Below the pieces are notes generated by a model that saw nothing but the letters and a program-made list of their open reading frames with translations, did no database searches and was not told the origin of the DNA. From Pectinophora gossypiella (Eukaryota > Arthropoda > Insecta > Lepidoptera > Gelechiidae), in NCBI RefSeq assembly GCF_024362695.1, contig NC_065421.1:10416598-10480597 (forward strand): DNA of 64,000 nt, given 5' to 3'. The translations under genes were made by a program, and so were the position numbers. This document shows positions 22,597 through 36,400 of the stretch, piece by piece; the stretch's first letter is position 1, and each line of letters starts with the position of its first letter.

Positions 22597-22906
22597 TTCT
22601 TCTCTTCTGTCGTGTGGATTGTGAGGTGAATTATCAACCCTGGTGTCAGGGTTATTACTGAGCCGCCAAAGGCCCCTGATATGACTCGTGTAACGACAAC
22701 GTACTTACATCAGTACGTAATAACTGGGACTAACGTGCCTTCCGAAGCAAGGATCTTTTTACTTTTTGGACAATCAGGTGATCAGCCTGTAGTGTCCTAA
22801 CCAAACTCAAGATCACAAAGTGATTTTGATTTGTCCCCACCGGGATTCGAACCCAGGGCCTCCGGATTGTGAGCACAACGCTCAACCACTGGACCACGGA
22901 GGCCGT
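22597..22906 (-). mobile_element. tRNA-derived SINE, full length
   Basis: On the minus strand the head is ACGGCCTCCGTGGTCCAGTG with B box GGTTCGAATCCC, followed by the CCTGATTGTCC and GGCACGTTAG body and the GAGGCTCAGTAA-type end. Confidence 0.85.
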
Positions 22907-23104
22907 AACAGTTTATTGAAAAGAAGTTTTTATTTCTCCATTTTAAGTGTCATAACCATGGAGCAGCATGGACCTCCGGCGGCTCATAAGCGAACTGATT
23001 TCCGTTTATATTATCAAAAAGATTTATTCACAAGTTCACAATTTTTGCACAAGTATTCCCATGCTGCACTATCCCGCTATATTACCTAATATTCAATATC
23101 TCCT

Positions 23105-23243
23105 ATACTTAAAGGTTGCCTGGAAGAGATTGCTACTTAGCAATAAGGCCGCCTATTGTACTAATTCTATTTCTCTTTTGTTTTGTATTTTGTTTTTTCC
23201 TGTTTGTGCAATAAAGTATTTGTTATGTTATGTTATGTTATTC
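23105..23243 (+). mobile_element. LINE- or SINE-type 3' tail
   Basis: AAAGGTTGCCTGGAAGAGAT and AGCAATAAGGCCGCC, then a T-rich region and CAATAAAGTATTTG followed by TTATG tandem repeats. Same family as 59046-59172. Confidence 0.65.
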
Positions 23244-23415
23244 TTTAAGAAGTAAAAAAGTATTAATAAAAGGATGATACCGGTATATTAAAAACTTCTA
23301 TGTTTTCTCCAACTAAGATCCATGTACCTATCCATTATTGCATCCGTAACTATATAAAAAAATCGTATCCTGGCCTCTGCGATACAAGCTGTGCTGCCGC
23401 AATCCGTTATGTCCT

Positions 23416-23574
23416 GGGGGGTTAAAATTGCCACATCGAATCAATTCATCTAAGAAAGCAATATTGCTATTTGACATTTATTTGCATTGCACATTTACTT
23501 TTATATGCGCAAATGTCAAATTGCAATATTGCTTTTTTACATAAATTGCTTCGATGTGGCCATTTTAAGCCCCC
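23416..23574. mobile_element. Foldback MITE, copy 2
   Basis: A 159-bp element with long inverted arms bounded by a G run and a C run, as in the copies at 16-174 and 25686-25843. Confidence 0.85.
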
Positions 23575-23599
23575 AAGTCCCATTTATGTACTTTCCATG

Positions 23600-24040
23600 A
23601 TTGGACCTACATATGTTCAGTCGGGTTCACATTTTTCGCTTGGAGACAAAGCCAGAGACCCTCCGCGAAGGATCCTGAATAAGGTCCGAATTTGCGCCGT
23701 CGAACATGTTCCACTCCAGCCTCCACGTATCTTCCACACTGAATTGACTTTTTATGCGCTCGTCATTCCAGATCGGTGACCATGATGGAAGGCGTGCCCT
23801 GGGTAGGTTATCCAGCGTGTCCCTTATTGTCGTCATATTGTGAATGTCACCTAGATTGAACCATATCTCACATTGTGAACGAGTGTCCTCTTCACCGGTT
23901 CTCAGGTGGCATAGCCCAGCTGCATCGTGTGACGGATTCGGCAGAGAGTTGGTTAGGGGAGCTTCAGCTGGATATATGATCCACGCAGGATATTTTATTT
24001 TTGTCTGCCATACGAAATAATAATAACACCCCAGTATGTT
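23600..24040. pseudogene. LINE 3' fragment with 5' inversion
   Basis: The right part (about 23860-23985, plus strand) decodes to HIVNECPLHRFSGGIAQLHR and TDSAESWLGELQLDI, a non-LTR reverse-transcriptase C-terminus with a 3' UTR identical in part to 1348-1390. The left part (about 23600-23836) is open on the minus strand (SVEDTWRLEWNMFDGANSD, IQDPSRRVSGFVSKRK), which resembles the upstream segment of the same protein type. The pair looks like one insertion whose 5' half is inverted. The protein is not rebuilt here. Confidence 0.6.
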
Positions 24041-24352
24041 ATGTGTGTTTCTTTATTGTGTACATGTAACTGTGTCTTTATTTTTAATAAAATATTGTAA
24101 TTGGTTTATTTAAAAAAGATAAGTTCTGTGTTAAATTGAAAATCTGATTCTTAAAAAAGGCTTATTTTTTTTCTTGAAAACAACAGAAAATTTAAAAAAT
24201 AATATGTAGTATTTGTTAAATACTATGTCAACATGTAGTAGGTGTTACAATAACATAATCATGCGATAATTATGACCTATTGTCAGTATCGTATAGACAG
24301 TTAGAATCACAATTATATTTTTTTAATATTGTTCCGTACAAAAGATTACAAG

Positions 24353-24455
24353 TTGACAAATATTTATTTAGAGTCATACACCTGAAGGGACATGCGTCAA
24401 TTTGTCTTTGAATTTTTGGTATAAAAACGCTGTGAATTTAGCCATTGGTATCAGT
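24353..24455 (+). promoter_or_regulatory. FibH-2 core and proximal promoter
   Basis: TATAAAA is at 24420-24426 and the initiator TCAGT at 24451-24455, so A24453 is 33 nt from the TATA start, exactly as in FibH-1. CTGAAG (24382-24387), five bases and TGCGTCAAT (24393-24401) lie at the same distances from TATA (38 and 27 nt) as in FibH-1. TTGACAAATATTT at 24353-24365 parallels the FibH-1 block within 2 nt. The 5' UTR is 25 nt and begins with the same ATCAGTTCGGTTCCGAACTC leader. Confidence 0.85.
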
Positions 24456-24477
24456 TCGGTTCCGAACTCTCACCAAT

Positions 24478-27400
24478 ATGAGAGTAGCCTGTTTGATCCT
24501 GTTCTGCGTTTTGCAGGTAAGATACCTACAATCTGTTTACAACTGTTAACATTTTAAACATGTACATGTACCGACCTCGCCGGCGTGGCCGACCAGGGGG
24601 CTTAACCAAGTTGAAAATTATTACGAAAAATGAGTGACTTTGATAAAAATATAATGGGATTGATATGTGAGGCCCTATCAATCTCATGCATTTATGTCAA
24701 TGCCACTGTCTCATTTCGACTTGTCTCAAACTTGGCTAATCTCCTTGTTATCTTCTTCAGCCCTTATCGCTATTGGGCCAATCGATGCCGAACATGATCC
24801 TCTTAAACGACACTCAGAGCCAAGCTTCACACCCAGCTTAGCACCGTCAGGACTAATATATTAAATGTTGTACCGGGTAAAATCCCTTATGCTCCCCATT
24901 TGTCTAGCGAAGTAGTGAATGCCATGCGAAGCTTTATCAGTAACAGCCTCCGAGGTCTAGTGGGGAGAGCGTTGGGCTGGGGACGTTGTCAAAAATCACT
25001 TGTGAGACTGTCCTTTGTTCGGCAAGGACTCTGCAGGTTTGAATCACCTGATGTAAGATCAGTCCGTAGTACACGTTAAGCCGTTGGTCGCAGCTATTAG
25101 TCGTACAAAAACACCCTAACCCACATTGGAGAAGCGTGGTGGAGTACCTATGCTCCGCACCCGCTCCGGGTGATTCAGGGTAGGCCTGTGCTCAGCAATG
25201 GGATGTAGGCATACCTATGGGCTATTTGCGTATCTGATATTGTTATGATAAGTATAAAAATAAAGAATCACAACGGAAAATATTTTTTAAATAAAATTTG
25301 AATTAAAAATGAAGTCCAAATTGTATTTAATTATCCAGAGAGTTAATTTCGTCAATGAATGATGTCAACTGATGAGTAAACACACACCTAATTTTATTTT
25401 AAAATATACGTATCATTTTCTTATCCGCCGAAAAGGAAAAAGACGGGTAATCGACAGGCATAAAATTTACTGAACACGTGTAAATTTTAGGCAGATGTTT
25501 AAAATTAAAACCCTTCCAATATTTTATATTGGCCAATAACCTGACAGAATTAAGTTGACAGCACACGTCAAATCGATTGCAAATGTTATTAATTAAAAAG
25601 CATAAAAACGTTCCTTTACTCAATCACCGTGGTTTCCATTAGTCAGTTTCGTTTCACAAGAAGTAGCTGAATCAGCAGCACAGCCGGGGGGTTATAATGG
25701 CCAGATCGAAGCAATTCATCTAAGAAAACAATATTGCTATTTGACATTTGTTTGCACTGCGCACTTACTTTTATATGCGCAAATGTCAAATTGCAACACT
25801 GCTTTCTTAGATGAATTGCTTCGATGTGGACATTTTAACCCCCTGATTGTGATTTATAATAGTCTGTTTGGACCACTAACCAAAGGGCAAACTAAACCAA
25901 AGACCAAAACACCAACACCAAAAATCAAGGGTGAGGGTGAGTTTTGAATTATACTTTGTGCATTTTTATAAACAATATTTTCACGGTTTCATTATTTTTT
26001 ATCAATTCATTCAAAAAAGAAATATTTCAATTTGACATTGGCGTCTATAAAATAATGTGCGCAATGTGGTGTAATGTCAACAAATATGTCAAATACCAAT
26101 ATTGCTTACTTAGATGAATTGCTTCAATGCAGCTTTTTTAATACCACTTGTCTTAAAATGTACGTATACTAAATGTGAAAATTAATTGTGAAATACTTAT
26201 GAAATAATTTTAAAAATATCAAAATATTTCTTAGTCCAAAAGAATCAAATCATTGAGAGAGGTTTCTACTTCCATAACGTCTATGTCAGAAGACAGAGAA
26301 GTTCCATATGTAGATCGTGACGTCATTCTCTTCGTGCGCTAAAAATAGTTCCATAGAAAAAATGTAGGCGAGAGGAACAGAAATAAATTTATTTATATTA
26401 TTTTTTAAAAAGTACCAATAAAAGGTATGTTTCTTTGTCAATCTTCATATACTAATTTATTTTACAATTAGAATTCTCTTTTGCCGTGAGTAGAAACTTG
26501 TTGCAGCGTGAGGTTATGCCTAAAGGAAAAAAAATGTAGAGCTTCAGAACATAAAATTTGTAAAAATCGTGCTAATACTGTAATATAATTAAAATTCATT
26601 AATATACTAAATACTATTCCAGTACAATGCTGCCTACGAACAAGCTCCGCAGACTGAGCTAGGAGAAAAAGATTTGGTAGAAGTCGCGGAGACATCGAGC
26701 ACCGAATATGGCAATGGATTTTCAAAAGAGACCATAAACAAGAAATTCAAGGGACACTCTAAAAATGTTCACAAAGGTGAAAGAATTCGAAAAGTGATTG
26801 TCATCGATGAAGATGAAATGGGAAACGCGGTGATAAACGAGACCGATGTGATTACCAATACATTGCCTGATGGAACCACGAACGTTGAAACAATTAATCA
26901 GCGACCAATAAGTTTGCCAGGATCAGTTGCAAGCGCGAGTGCGGGAGTAGCGTCAGGGTCAAGTGGGAGTGGTTCAGCTTCAGCTGCTGCCGCCGGTGTC
27001 GCTGCTTCACGTGGAAAAAACGGACCAAACAATGGACAATACGGACCAGGATCAGCCGCTGCTGCTGGTGCCGCTGCTTCAAATGGACCAAACGGACTCA
27101 ACACTGAAATATACGGACCAGGATCTGCTGCTGTCGCCGGTGCCGCTGCGTCAAGTGGACCAAACAACAACAGTGAAAAACTAATTATAATAGAAGGATT
27201 GCAATCTGCGACAGCTAATGCAGTTGCGTCTAGCGGGCCATATGGACCAAACAACGGACTATATGGACCAGGATCAGCTGCTGCCGCTGGTGCCGCTGCC
27301 TCAAGTGGACCAAACGGACCCAACTACGGACAATACGGCCCAGGATCAGCTGCTGCCGCTGGTGCCGCTGCCTCAAGTGGACCAAACAACGGACAATATG

Positions 27401-30400
27401 GACCAGGATCAGCTGCTGCTGCTGGTGCCGCTGCTTCAAGTGGACCAAACGGTCCCAACTACGGACCAAACGGACCAGGATCAGCTGCTGCCGCAGGTGC
27501 CGCTGCCTCAAGTGGTCCAAACGGACCCAACTACGGACCAAACGGACCAGGATCAGCTGCTGCCGCAGGTGCCGCTGCCTCAAGTGGACCAAACGGACCC
27601 AACTACGGACCAAACGGACCAGGGTCAGCTGCTGCCGCTGGTGCCGCTGCCACAAGTGGACCAAACAACATACTATATGGACCAGGATCAGCTGCTGCCG
27701 CTGGTGCCGCTGCCTCAAGTGGGCCAAACGGACCCAACTACGGACCATACGGACCAGGATCAGCTGCTGCCGCAGGTGCCGCTGCCTCAAGTGTATCGAA
27801 CAACAACGGTGAAGAAATTATTATAATAGATGGACTGCAATCCGCCACTGTTAATGCTGTTAAATCAAGCGGGCCATATGGACCGAACAACGGATTAAAC
27901 GGACCAGGATCAGCTGCTGCCGCTGGCGCTGCTGCCTCAAGTGGACCTAACAACGGACTATATGGACCAGGATCAGCTGCTGCTGCTGGTGCCGCTGCTT
28001 CAAGTGGACCAAACGGACCCAACAGTGGACTAAACGGACCAGGATCAGCTGCTGCCGCTGGTGCCGCTGCCTCAAGTGGACCCAACTACGGACCACACGG
28101 CCCAGGATCAGCTGCTGCCGCTGGTGCCGCTGCCTCAAGTGGACCAAACAACGGACTATATGGACCAGGATCAGCTGCTGCTGCAGGTGCCGCTGCTTCA
28201 AGTGGACCAAACGGACCCAACAGTGGACTAAACGGACCAGGATCAGCTGCTGCCGCTGGTGCCGCTGCCTCAAGTGGACCAAACAACGGACAAAATGGAC
28301 CAGGATCAGCTGCTGCTGCTGGTGCCGCTGCCTCAAGTGGACCAAACAACGGACTATACGGACCAGGATCAGCTGCTGCTGCTGGTGCCGCTGCCTCAAG
28401 TGGACCAAACAACGGACTATACGGACCAGGATCAGCTGCTGCCGCTGGTGCTGCTGCTTCAAGTGGACCAAACGGACCCAACTACGGATCATACGGCCCA
28501 GGATCAGCTACTGCCGCAGGTGCCGCTGCCTCAAGTGGACCAAACGGACCTAACAGTGGACTTTACGGACCAGGATCAGCTGCTGCCGCTGGTGCCGCTG
28601 CCTCAAGTGGACCTAACAACGGACTATATGGACCAGGATCAGCTGCTGCCGCTGGTGCCGCTGCCTCAAGTGGACCAAACGGACCCAACTACGGACCATA
28701 CGGCCCAGGATCAGCTGCTGCCGCTGGTGCCGCTGCCTCAAGTGGGCCAAACGGACCCAACTACGGACCATACGGCCCAGGATCAGCTGCTGCCGCTGGT
28801 GCCGCTGCCTCAAGTGGGCCAAACGGACCCAACTACGGACCATACGGACCAGGGTCAGCTGCTGCCGCTGGTGCCGCTGCCTCAAGTGGACCAAACAACG
28901 GACAAAATGGACCAGGATCAGCTGCTGCCGCAGGTGCCGCTGCCTCAAGTGGACCAAACGGACCCAACTACGGACCAAACGGACCAGGGTCAGCTGCTGC
29001 CGCTGGTGCCGCTGCCTCAAGTGGACCAAACAACGGACTATATGGGCCAGGATCAGCTGCTGCCGCTGGTGCCGCTGCCTCAAGTGGGCCAAACGGACCC
29101 AACTACGGACCATACGGACCAGGGTCAGCTGCTGCCGCAGGTGCCGCTGCCTCAAGTGAATCGAACAACAACGGTGAAGAAATTATTATAATAGATGGAC
29201 TGCAATCCGCCACTGTTAATGCTGTTGCATCAAGCGGGCCATATGGACCGAACAACGGATTAAACGGACCAGGATCAGCTGCTGCCGCTGGCGCTGCTGC
29301 CTCAAGTGGACCTAACAACGGACTATATGGACCAGGATCAGCTGCTGCCGCTGGTGCCGCTGCCTCAAGTGGACCAAACGGACCCAACTATGGACCATAC
29401 GGCCCAGGATCAGCTGCTGCCGCTGGTGCCGCTGCCTCAAGTGGACCAAACAACGGACAAAATGGACCAGGATCAGCTGCTGCTGCTGGTGCCGCTGCTT
29501 CAAGTGGACCAAACGGACCCAACAGTGGACTAAACGGACCAGGATCAGCTGCTGCCGCTGGTGCCGCTGCCTCAAGTGGACCCAACTACGGACCATACGG
29601 CCCAGGATCAGCTGCTGCCGCTGGTGCCGCTGCCTCAAGTGGACCAAACAACGGACAAAATGGACCAGGATCAGCTGCTGCTGCAGGTGCCGCTGCTTCA
29701 AGTGGACCAAACGGACCCAACAGTGGACTAAACGGACCAGGATCAGCTGCTGCCGCTGGTGCCGCTGCCTCAAGTGGACTAAACAACGGACAAAATGGAC
29801 CAGGATCAGCTGCTGCTGCTGGTGCCGCTGCCTCAAGTGGACCAAACAACGGACTATACGGACCAGGATCAGCTGCTGCTGCTGGTGCCGCTGCCTCAAG
29901 TGGACCAAACAACGGACTATACGGACCAGGATCAGCTGCTGCCGCTGGTGCTGCTGCTTCAAGTGGACCAAACGGACCCAACTACGGATCATACGGCCCA
30001 GGATCAGCTGCTGCCGCAGGTGCCGCTGCCTCAAGTGGACCAAACGGAGCTAACAGTGGACTTTACGGACCAGGATCAGCTGCTGCCGCTGGTGCCGCTG
30101 CCTCAAGTGGACCTAACAACGGACTATATGGACCAGGATCAGCTGCTGCCGCTGGTGCCGCTGCCTCAAGTGGACCAAACGGACCCAACTACGGACCATA
30201 CGGCCCAGGATCAGCTGCTGCTGCTGGTGCCGCTGCCTCAAGTGGACCAAACAACGGACTTTACGGACCAGGATCAGCTGCTGCCGCTGGTACCGCTGCC
30301 TCAAGTGGACCTAACAACGGACTATATGGACCAGGATCAGCTGCTGCCGCTGGTGCCGCTGCCTCAAGTGGACCAAACGGACCCAACTACGGACCATACG

Positions 30401-33400
30401 GACCAGGGTCAGCTGCTGCCGCTGGTGCCGCTGCCTCAAGTGGACCTAACAACGGACTATATGGACCAGGATCAGCTGCTGCCGCTGGTGCCGCTGCCTC
30501 AAGTGGACCAAACGGACCCAACTACGGACCAAACGGACCAGGGTCAGCTGCTGCCGCTGGTGCCGCTGCCTCAAGTGGACCAAACAACGGACTATATGGG
30601 CCAGGATCAGCTGCTGCCGCTGGTGCCGCTGCCTCAAGTGGGCCAAACGGACCCAACTACGGACCATACGGACCAGGGTCAGCTGCTGCCGCTGGTGCCG
30701 CTGCCTCAAGTGAATCGAACAACAACGGTGAAGAAATTATTATAATAAATGGACTGCAATCCGCCACTGTTAATGCTGTTGCATCAAGCGGGCCATATGG
30801 ACCGAAAAACGGATTAAACGGACCAGGATCAGCTGCTGCCGCTGGCGCTGCTGCCTCAAGTGGACCTAACAACGGACTATATGGACCAGGATCAGCTGCT
30901 GCCGCTGGTGCCGCTGCCTCAAGTGGACCAAACGGACCCAACTATGGACCATACGGCCCAGGATCAGCTGCTGCCGCTGGTGCCGCTGCCTCAAGTGGAC
31001 CAAACAACGGACTTTATGGACCAGGATCAGCTGCTGCTGCTGGTGCCGCTGCTTCAAGTGGACCAAACGGACCCAACAGTGGACTAAACGGACCAGGATC
31101 AGCTGCTGCCGCTGGTGCCGCTGCCTCAAGTGGACCCAACTACGGACCATACGGCCCAGGATCAGCTGCTGCCGCTGGTGCCGCTGCCTCAAGTGGACCA
31201 AACAACGGACTATATGGACCAGGATCAGCTGCTGCTGCAGGTGCCGCTGCTTCAAGTGGACCAAACGGACCCAACAGTGGACTAAACGGACCAGGATCAG
31301 CTGCTGCCGCTGGTGCCGCTGCCTCAAGTGGACCAAACAACGGACAAAATGGACCAGGATCAGCTGCTGCTGCTGGTGCCACTGCCTCAAGTGGACCAAA
31401 CAACGGACTATACGGACCAGGATCAGCTGCTGCTGCTGGTGCCGCTGCCTCAAGTGGACCAAACAACGGACTATACGGACCAGGATCAGCTGCTGCCGCT
31501 GGTGCCGCTGCCTCAAGTGGGCCAAACGGACGCAACTACGGACCATACGGCCCAGGATCAGCTGCTGCCGCTGGTGCCGCTGCCTCAAGTGGGCCAAACG
31601 GACCCAACTACGGACCATACGGACCAGGGTCAGCTGCTGCCGCTGGTGCCGCTGCTTCAAGTGGACCAAACAACGGACAAAATGGACCAGGATCAGCTGC
31701 TGCCGCAGGTGCCGCTGCCTCAAGTGGACCAAACGGACCCAACTACGGACCAAACGGACCAGGGTCAGCTGCTGCCGCTGGTGCCGCTGCCTCAAGTGGA
31801 CCAAACAACGGACTATATGGGCCAGGATCAGCTGCTGCCGCTGGTGCCGCTGCCTCAAGTGGGCCAAACGGACCCAACTTCGGACCATACGGACCAGGGT
31901 CAGCTGCTGCCGCAGGTGCCGCTGCCTCAAGTGAATCGAACAACAACGGTGAAGAAATTATTATAATAGATGGACTGCAATCCGCCACTGTTAATGCTGT
32001 TGCATCAAGCGGGCCATATGGACCGAACAACGGATTAAACGGACCAGGATCAGCTGCTGCCGCTGGCGCTGCTGCCTCAAGTGGACCTAACAACGGACTA
32101 TATGGACCAGGATCAGCTGCTGCCGCTGGTGCTGCTGCTTCAAGTGGACCAAACGGACCCAACTACGGATCATACGGCCCAGGATCAGCTGCTGCCGCAG
32201 GTGCCGCTGCCTCAAGTGGACCAAACGGACCTAATAGTGGACTTTACGGACCAGGATCAGCTGCTGCCGCTGGTGCCGCTGCCTCAAGTGGACCTAACAA
32301 CGGACTATTTGGACCAGGATCAGCTGCTGCCGCTGGTGCCGCTGCCTCAAGTGGACCAAACGGACCCAATTACGGACCATACGGCCCAGGATCAGCTGCT
32401 GCCGCTGGTGCCGCTGCCTCAAGTGGACCAAACAACGGACAAAATGGACCAGGATCAGCTGCTGCTGCTGGTGCCGCTGCCTCAAGTGGACCAAACAACG
32501 GACTATACGGACCAGGATCAGCTGCTGCTGCTGGTGCCGCTGCCTCAAGTGGACCAAACAACGGACTATACGGACCAGGATCAGCTGCTGCCGCTGGTGC
32601 TGCTGCTTCAAGTGGACCAAACGGACCCAACTACGGATCATACGGCCCAGGATCAGCTGCTGCCGCAGGTGCCGCTGCCTCAAGTGGACCAAACGGACCT
32701 AACAGTGGACTTTACGGACCAGGATCAGCTGCTGCCGCTGGTGCCGCTGCCTCAAGTGGACCTAACAACGGACAAAATGGACCAGGATCAGCTGCTGCCG
32801 CAGGTGCCGCTGCCTCAAGTGGACCAAACGGACCCAACTACGGACCAAACGGACCAGGGTCAGCTGCTGCCGCTGGTGCCGCTGCCTCAAGTGGACCAAA
32901 CAACGGACTATATGGGCCAGGATCAGCTGCTGCCGCTGGTGCCGCTGCCTCAAGTGGGCCAAACGGACCCAACTTCGGACCATACGGACCAGGGTCAGCT
33001 GCTGCCGCAGGTGCCGCTGCCTCAAGTGAATCGAACAACAACGGTGAAGAAATTATTATAATAGATGGACTGCAATCCGCCACTGTTAATGCTGTTGCAT
33101 CAAGCGGGCCATATGGACCGAACAACGGATTAAACGGACCAGAATCAGCTGCTGCCGCTGGCGCTGCTGCCTCAAGTGGACCTAACAACGGACTATATGG
33201 ACCAGGATCAGCTGCTGCCGCTGGTGCTGCTGCTTCAAGTGGACCAAACGGACCCAACTACGGATCATACGGCCCAGGATCAGCTGCTGCCGCAGGTGCC
33301 GCTGCCTCAAGTGGACCAAACGGACCTAATAGTGGACTTTACGGACCAGGATCAGCTGCTGCCGCTGGTGCCGCTGCCTCAAGTGGACCAAACGGACCCA

Positions 33401-36400
33401 ATTACGGACCATACGGCCCAGGATCAGCTGCTGCCGCTGGTGCCGCTGCCTCAAGTGGACCAAACAACGGACTATATGGACCAGGATCAGCTGCTGCTGC
33501 TGGTGCCGCTGCTTCAAGTGGACCAAACGGACCCAACTACGGATCATACGGCCCAGGATCAGCTGCTGCCGCTGGTGCCGCTGCCTCAAGTGGACCAAAC
33601 AACGGACAAAATGGACCAGGATCAGCTGCTGCTGCTGGTGCCGCTGCCTCAAGTGGACCAAACAACGGACTATACGGACCAGGATCAGCTGCTGCTGCTG
33701 GTGCCGCTGCCTCAAGTGGACCAAACAACGGACTATACGGACCAGGATCAGCTGCTGCCGCTGGTGCTGCTGCTTCAAGTGGACCAAACGGACCCAACTA
33801 CGGATCATACGGCCCAGGATCAGCTGCTGCCGCAGGTGCCGCTGCCTCAAGTGGACCAAACGGACCTAACAGTGGACTTTACGGACCAGGATCAGCTGCT
33901 GCCGCTGGTGCCGCTGCCTCAAGTGGACCTAACAACGGACTATATGGACCAGGATCAGCTGCTGCCGCTGGTGCCGCTGCCTCAAGTGGACCAAACAACG
34001 GACTATATGGACCAGGATCAGCTGCTGCTGCTGGTGCCGCTGCTTCAAGTGGACCAAACGGACCCAACAGTGGACTAAACGGACCAGGATCAGCTGCTGC
34101 CGCTGGTGCCGCTGCCTCAAGTGGACCAAACAACGGACAAAATGGACCAGGATCAGCTGCTGCTGCTGGTGCCGCTGCCTCAAGTGGACCTAACAACGGA
34201 CTATACGGACCAGGATCAGCTGCTGCTGCTGGTGCCGCTGCCTCAAGTGGACCAAACAACGGACTATACGGACCAGGATCAGCTGCTGCCGCTGGAGCTG
34301 CTGCTTCAAGTGGACCATACGGACCCAACTACGGATCATACGGCCCAGGATCAGCTGCTGCCGCAGGTGCCGCTGCCTCAAGTGGACCAAACGGACCTAA
34401 TAGTGGACTTTACGGACCAGGATCAGCTGCTGCCGCTGGTGCCGCTGCCTCAAGTGGACCAAACAACGGACTTTATGGACCAGGATCAGCTGCTGCTGCT
34501 GGTGCCGCTGCTTCAAGTGGACCAAACGGACCCAACAGTGGACTAAACGGACCAGGATCAGCTGCTGCCGCTGGTGCCGCTGCCTCAAGTGGACTCAACT
34601 ACGGACCATACGGCCCAGGATCAGCTGCTGCCGCTGGTGCCGCTGCCTCAAGTGGACCAAACAACGGACAAAATGGACCAGGATCAGCTGCTGCTGCTGG
34701 TGCCGCTGCCTCAAGTGGACCTAACAACGGACTATACGGACCAGGATCAGCTGCTGCCGCTGGTGCCGCTGCCTCAAGTGGACCTAACAACGGACTATAT
34801 GGACCAGGATCAGCTGCTGCCGCTGGTGCCGCTGCCTCAAGTGGACCAAACGGACCCAACTACGGACCATACGGCCCAGGATCAGCTGCTGCCGCTGGTG
34901 CCGCTGCCTCAAGTGGACCAAACAACGGATTATATGCACCAGGATCAGCTGCTGCTGCTGGTGCCGCTGCTTCAAGTGGACCAAACGGACCCAACAGTGG
35001 ACTAAACGGACCAGGATCAGCTGCTGCCGCTGGTGCTGCTGCCTCAAGTGGACCAAACAACGGACAAAATGGACCAGGATCAGCTGCTGCCGCAGGTGCC
35101 GCTGCCTCAAGTGGACCAAACGGACCCAACTACGGACCAAACGGACCCGGGTCAGCTGCTGCCGCTGGTGCTGCTGCCTCAAGTGGACCAAACAACGGAC
35201 TATATGGACCAGGATCAGTTGCTGCCGCTGGTGCCGCTGCCTCAAGTGGGCCAAACGGACCCAACTACGGACCATACGGACCAGGGTCAGCTGCTGCCGC
35301 AGGTGCCGCTGCCTCAAGTGAATCGAACAACAACGGTGAAGAAATTATTATAATAGATGGACTGCGATCCGCCACCGTTAATGCTGTCGCATCTAGCGGG
35401 CCATATGGACCGAACAACGGACTAACCGGACCAGGATCAGTTGCTGCCGCTGGCGCTGCTGCCTCAAGTGGACCAAACAATGGACTAAACGGACCAGGAT
35501 CAGCTGCTGCCGCTGGTGCCGCTGCCTCAAGTGGACCAAACGGACCCAACTACGGACCATACGGCCCAGGATCAGCTGCTGCCGCTGGTGCCACTGCCTC
35601 AAGTGGACCAAACAACGGACTATATGGACCAGGATCAGCTGCTGCTGCTGGTGCCGCTGCTTCAAGTGGACCAAACGGACCCAACTACGGACCATACGGT
35701 CAAGGGTCAGCTGCTGCCGCTGGTGCCGCTGCCTCAAGTGGACCTAACAACGGACTATATGGACCAGGATCAGCTGCTGCCGCAGGTGCCGCTACCTCAA
35801 GTGGACCAAACGGACCTAACAGTGGACTTTACGGACCAGGATCAGCTGCTACCGCTGGTGCCGCTGCCTCAAGTGGACCTAACAAAGGACTATACGGACC
35901 AGGATCAGGTGCTGCCGCTGGTGCTGCTGCTTCAAGTGGACCTAACGGACCCAACTACGGATCATACGGCCCAGGATCAGCTGCTGCCGCAGGTGCCGCT
36001 GCCTCAAGTGGACCAAACGGACCTAACAGTGGACTTTACGGACCAGGATCAGCTGCTGCCGCTGGTGCCGCTGCCTCAAGTGGACCTAACAACGGACTAT
36101 ACGGACCAGGATCAGCTGCTGCCGCTGGTGCTGCTGCTTCAAGTGGACCAAACGGACCCAACTACGGATCATACGGCCCAGGATCAGCTGCTGCCGCAGG
36201 TGCCGCTGCCTCAAGTGGATCGAACAACAACGGTGAAGAAATTATTATAATAGATGGACTGCAATCCGCCACCGTTAATGCTGTTGCATCAAGCGGGCCA
36301 TATGGACCGAACAACGGATTAAACGGACCAGGATCAGCTGCTGCCGCTGGTGCCGCTGCCTCAAGTGGACCAAACAACGGACTATATGGACCAGGATCAG

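Larger units (their letters stand above)
16994..24340. other. Intergenic region between the two fibroin genes
   Basis: No protein-coding gene is seen. The region is a mosaic of LINE fragments (17673-17733, 18187-18575, 19210-19325, 23600-24000), SINEs (19924-20189, 20608-20934, 22597-22906), a recurrent non-autonomous repeat (18667-18751, 21055-21405, 22200-22533), a palindrome (20998-21053) and a MITE (23416-23574). About 17740-18180, 18760-19200 and 21870-22190 are AT-rich stretches in which I recognise nothing. Confidence 0.7.
24517..26622 (+). other. Intron 1 of FibH-2
   Basis: A 2106-bp phase-0 intron, more than twice the FibH-1 intron. Most of the excess is inserted repeats: a recurrent repeat (about 24565-24935), a SINE (24950-25225) and two foldback MITEs (25686-25843 and about 26001-26151). 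About 25230-25680 and 26160-26600 hold no recognised element. Confidence 0.9.
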
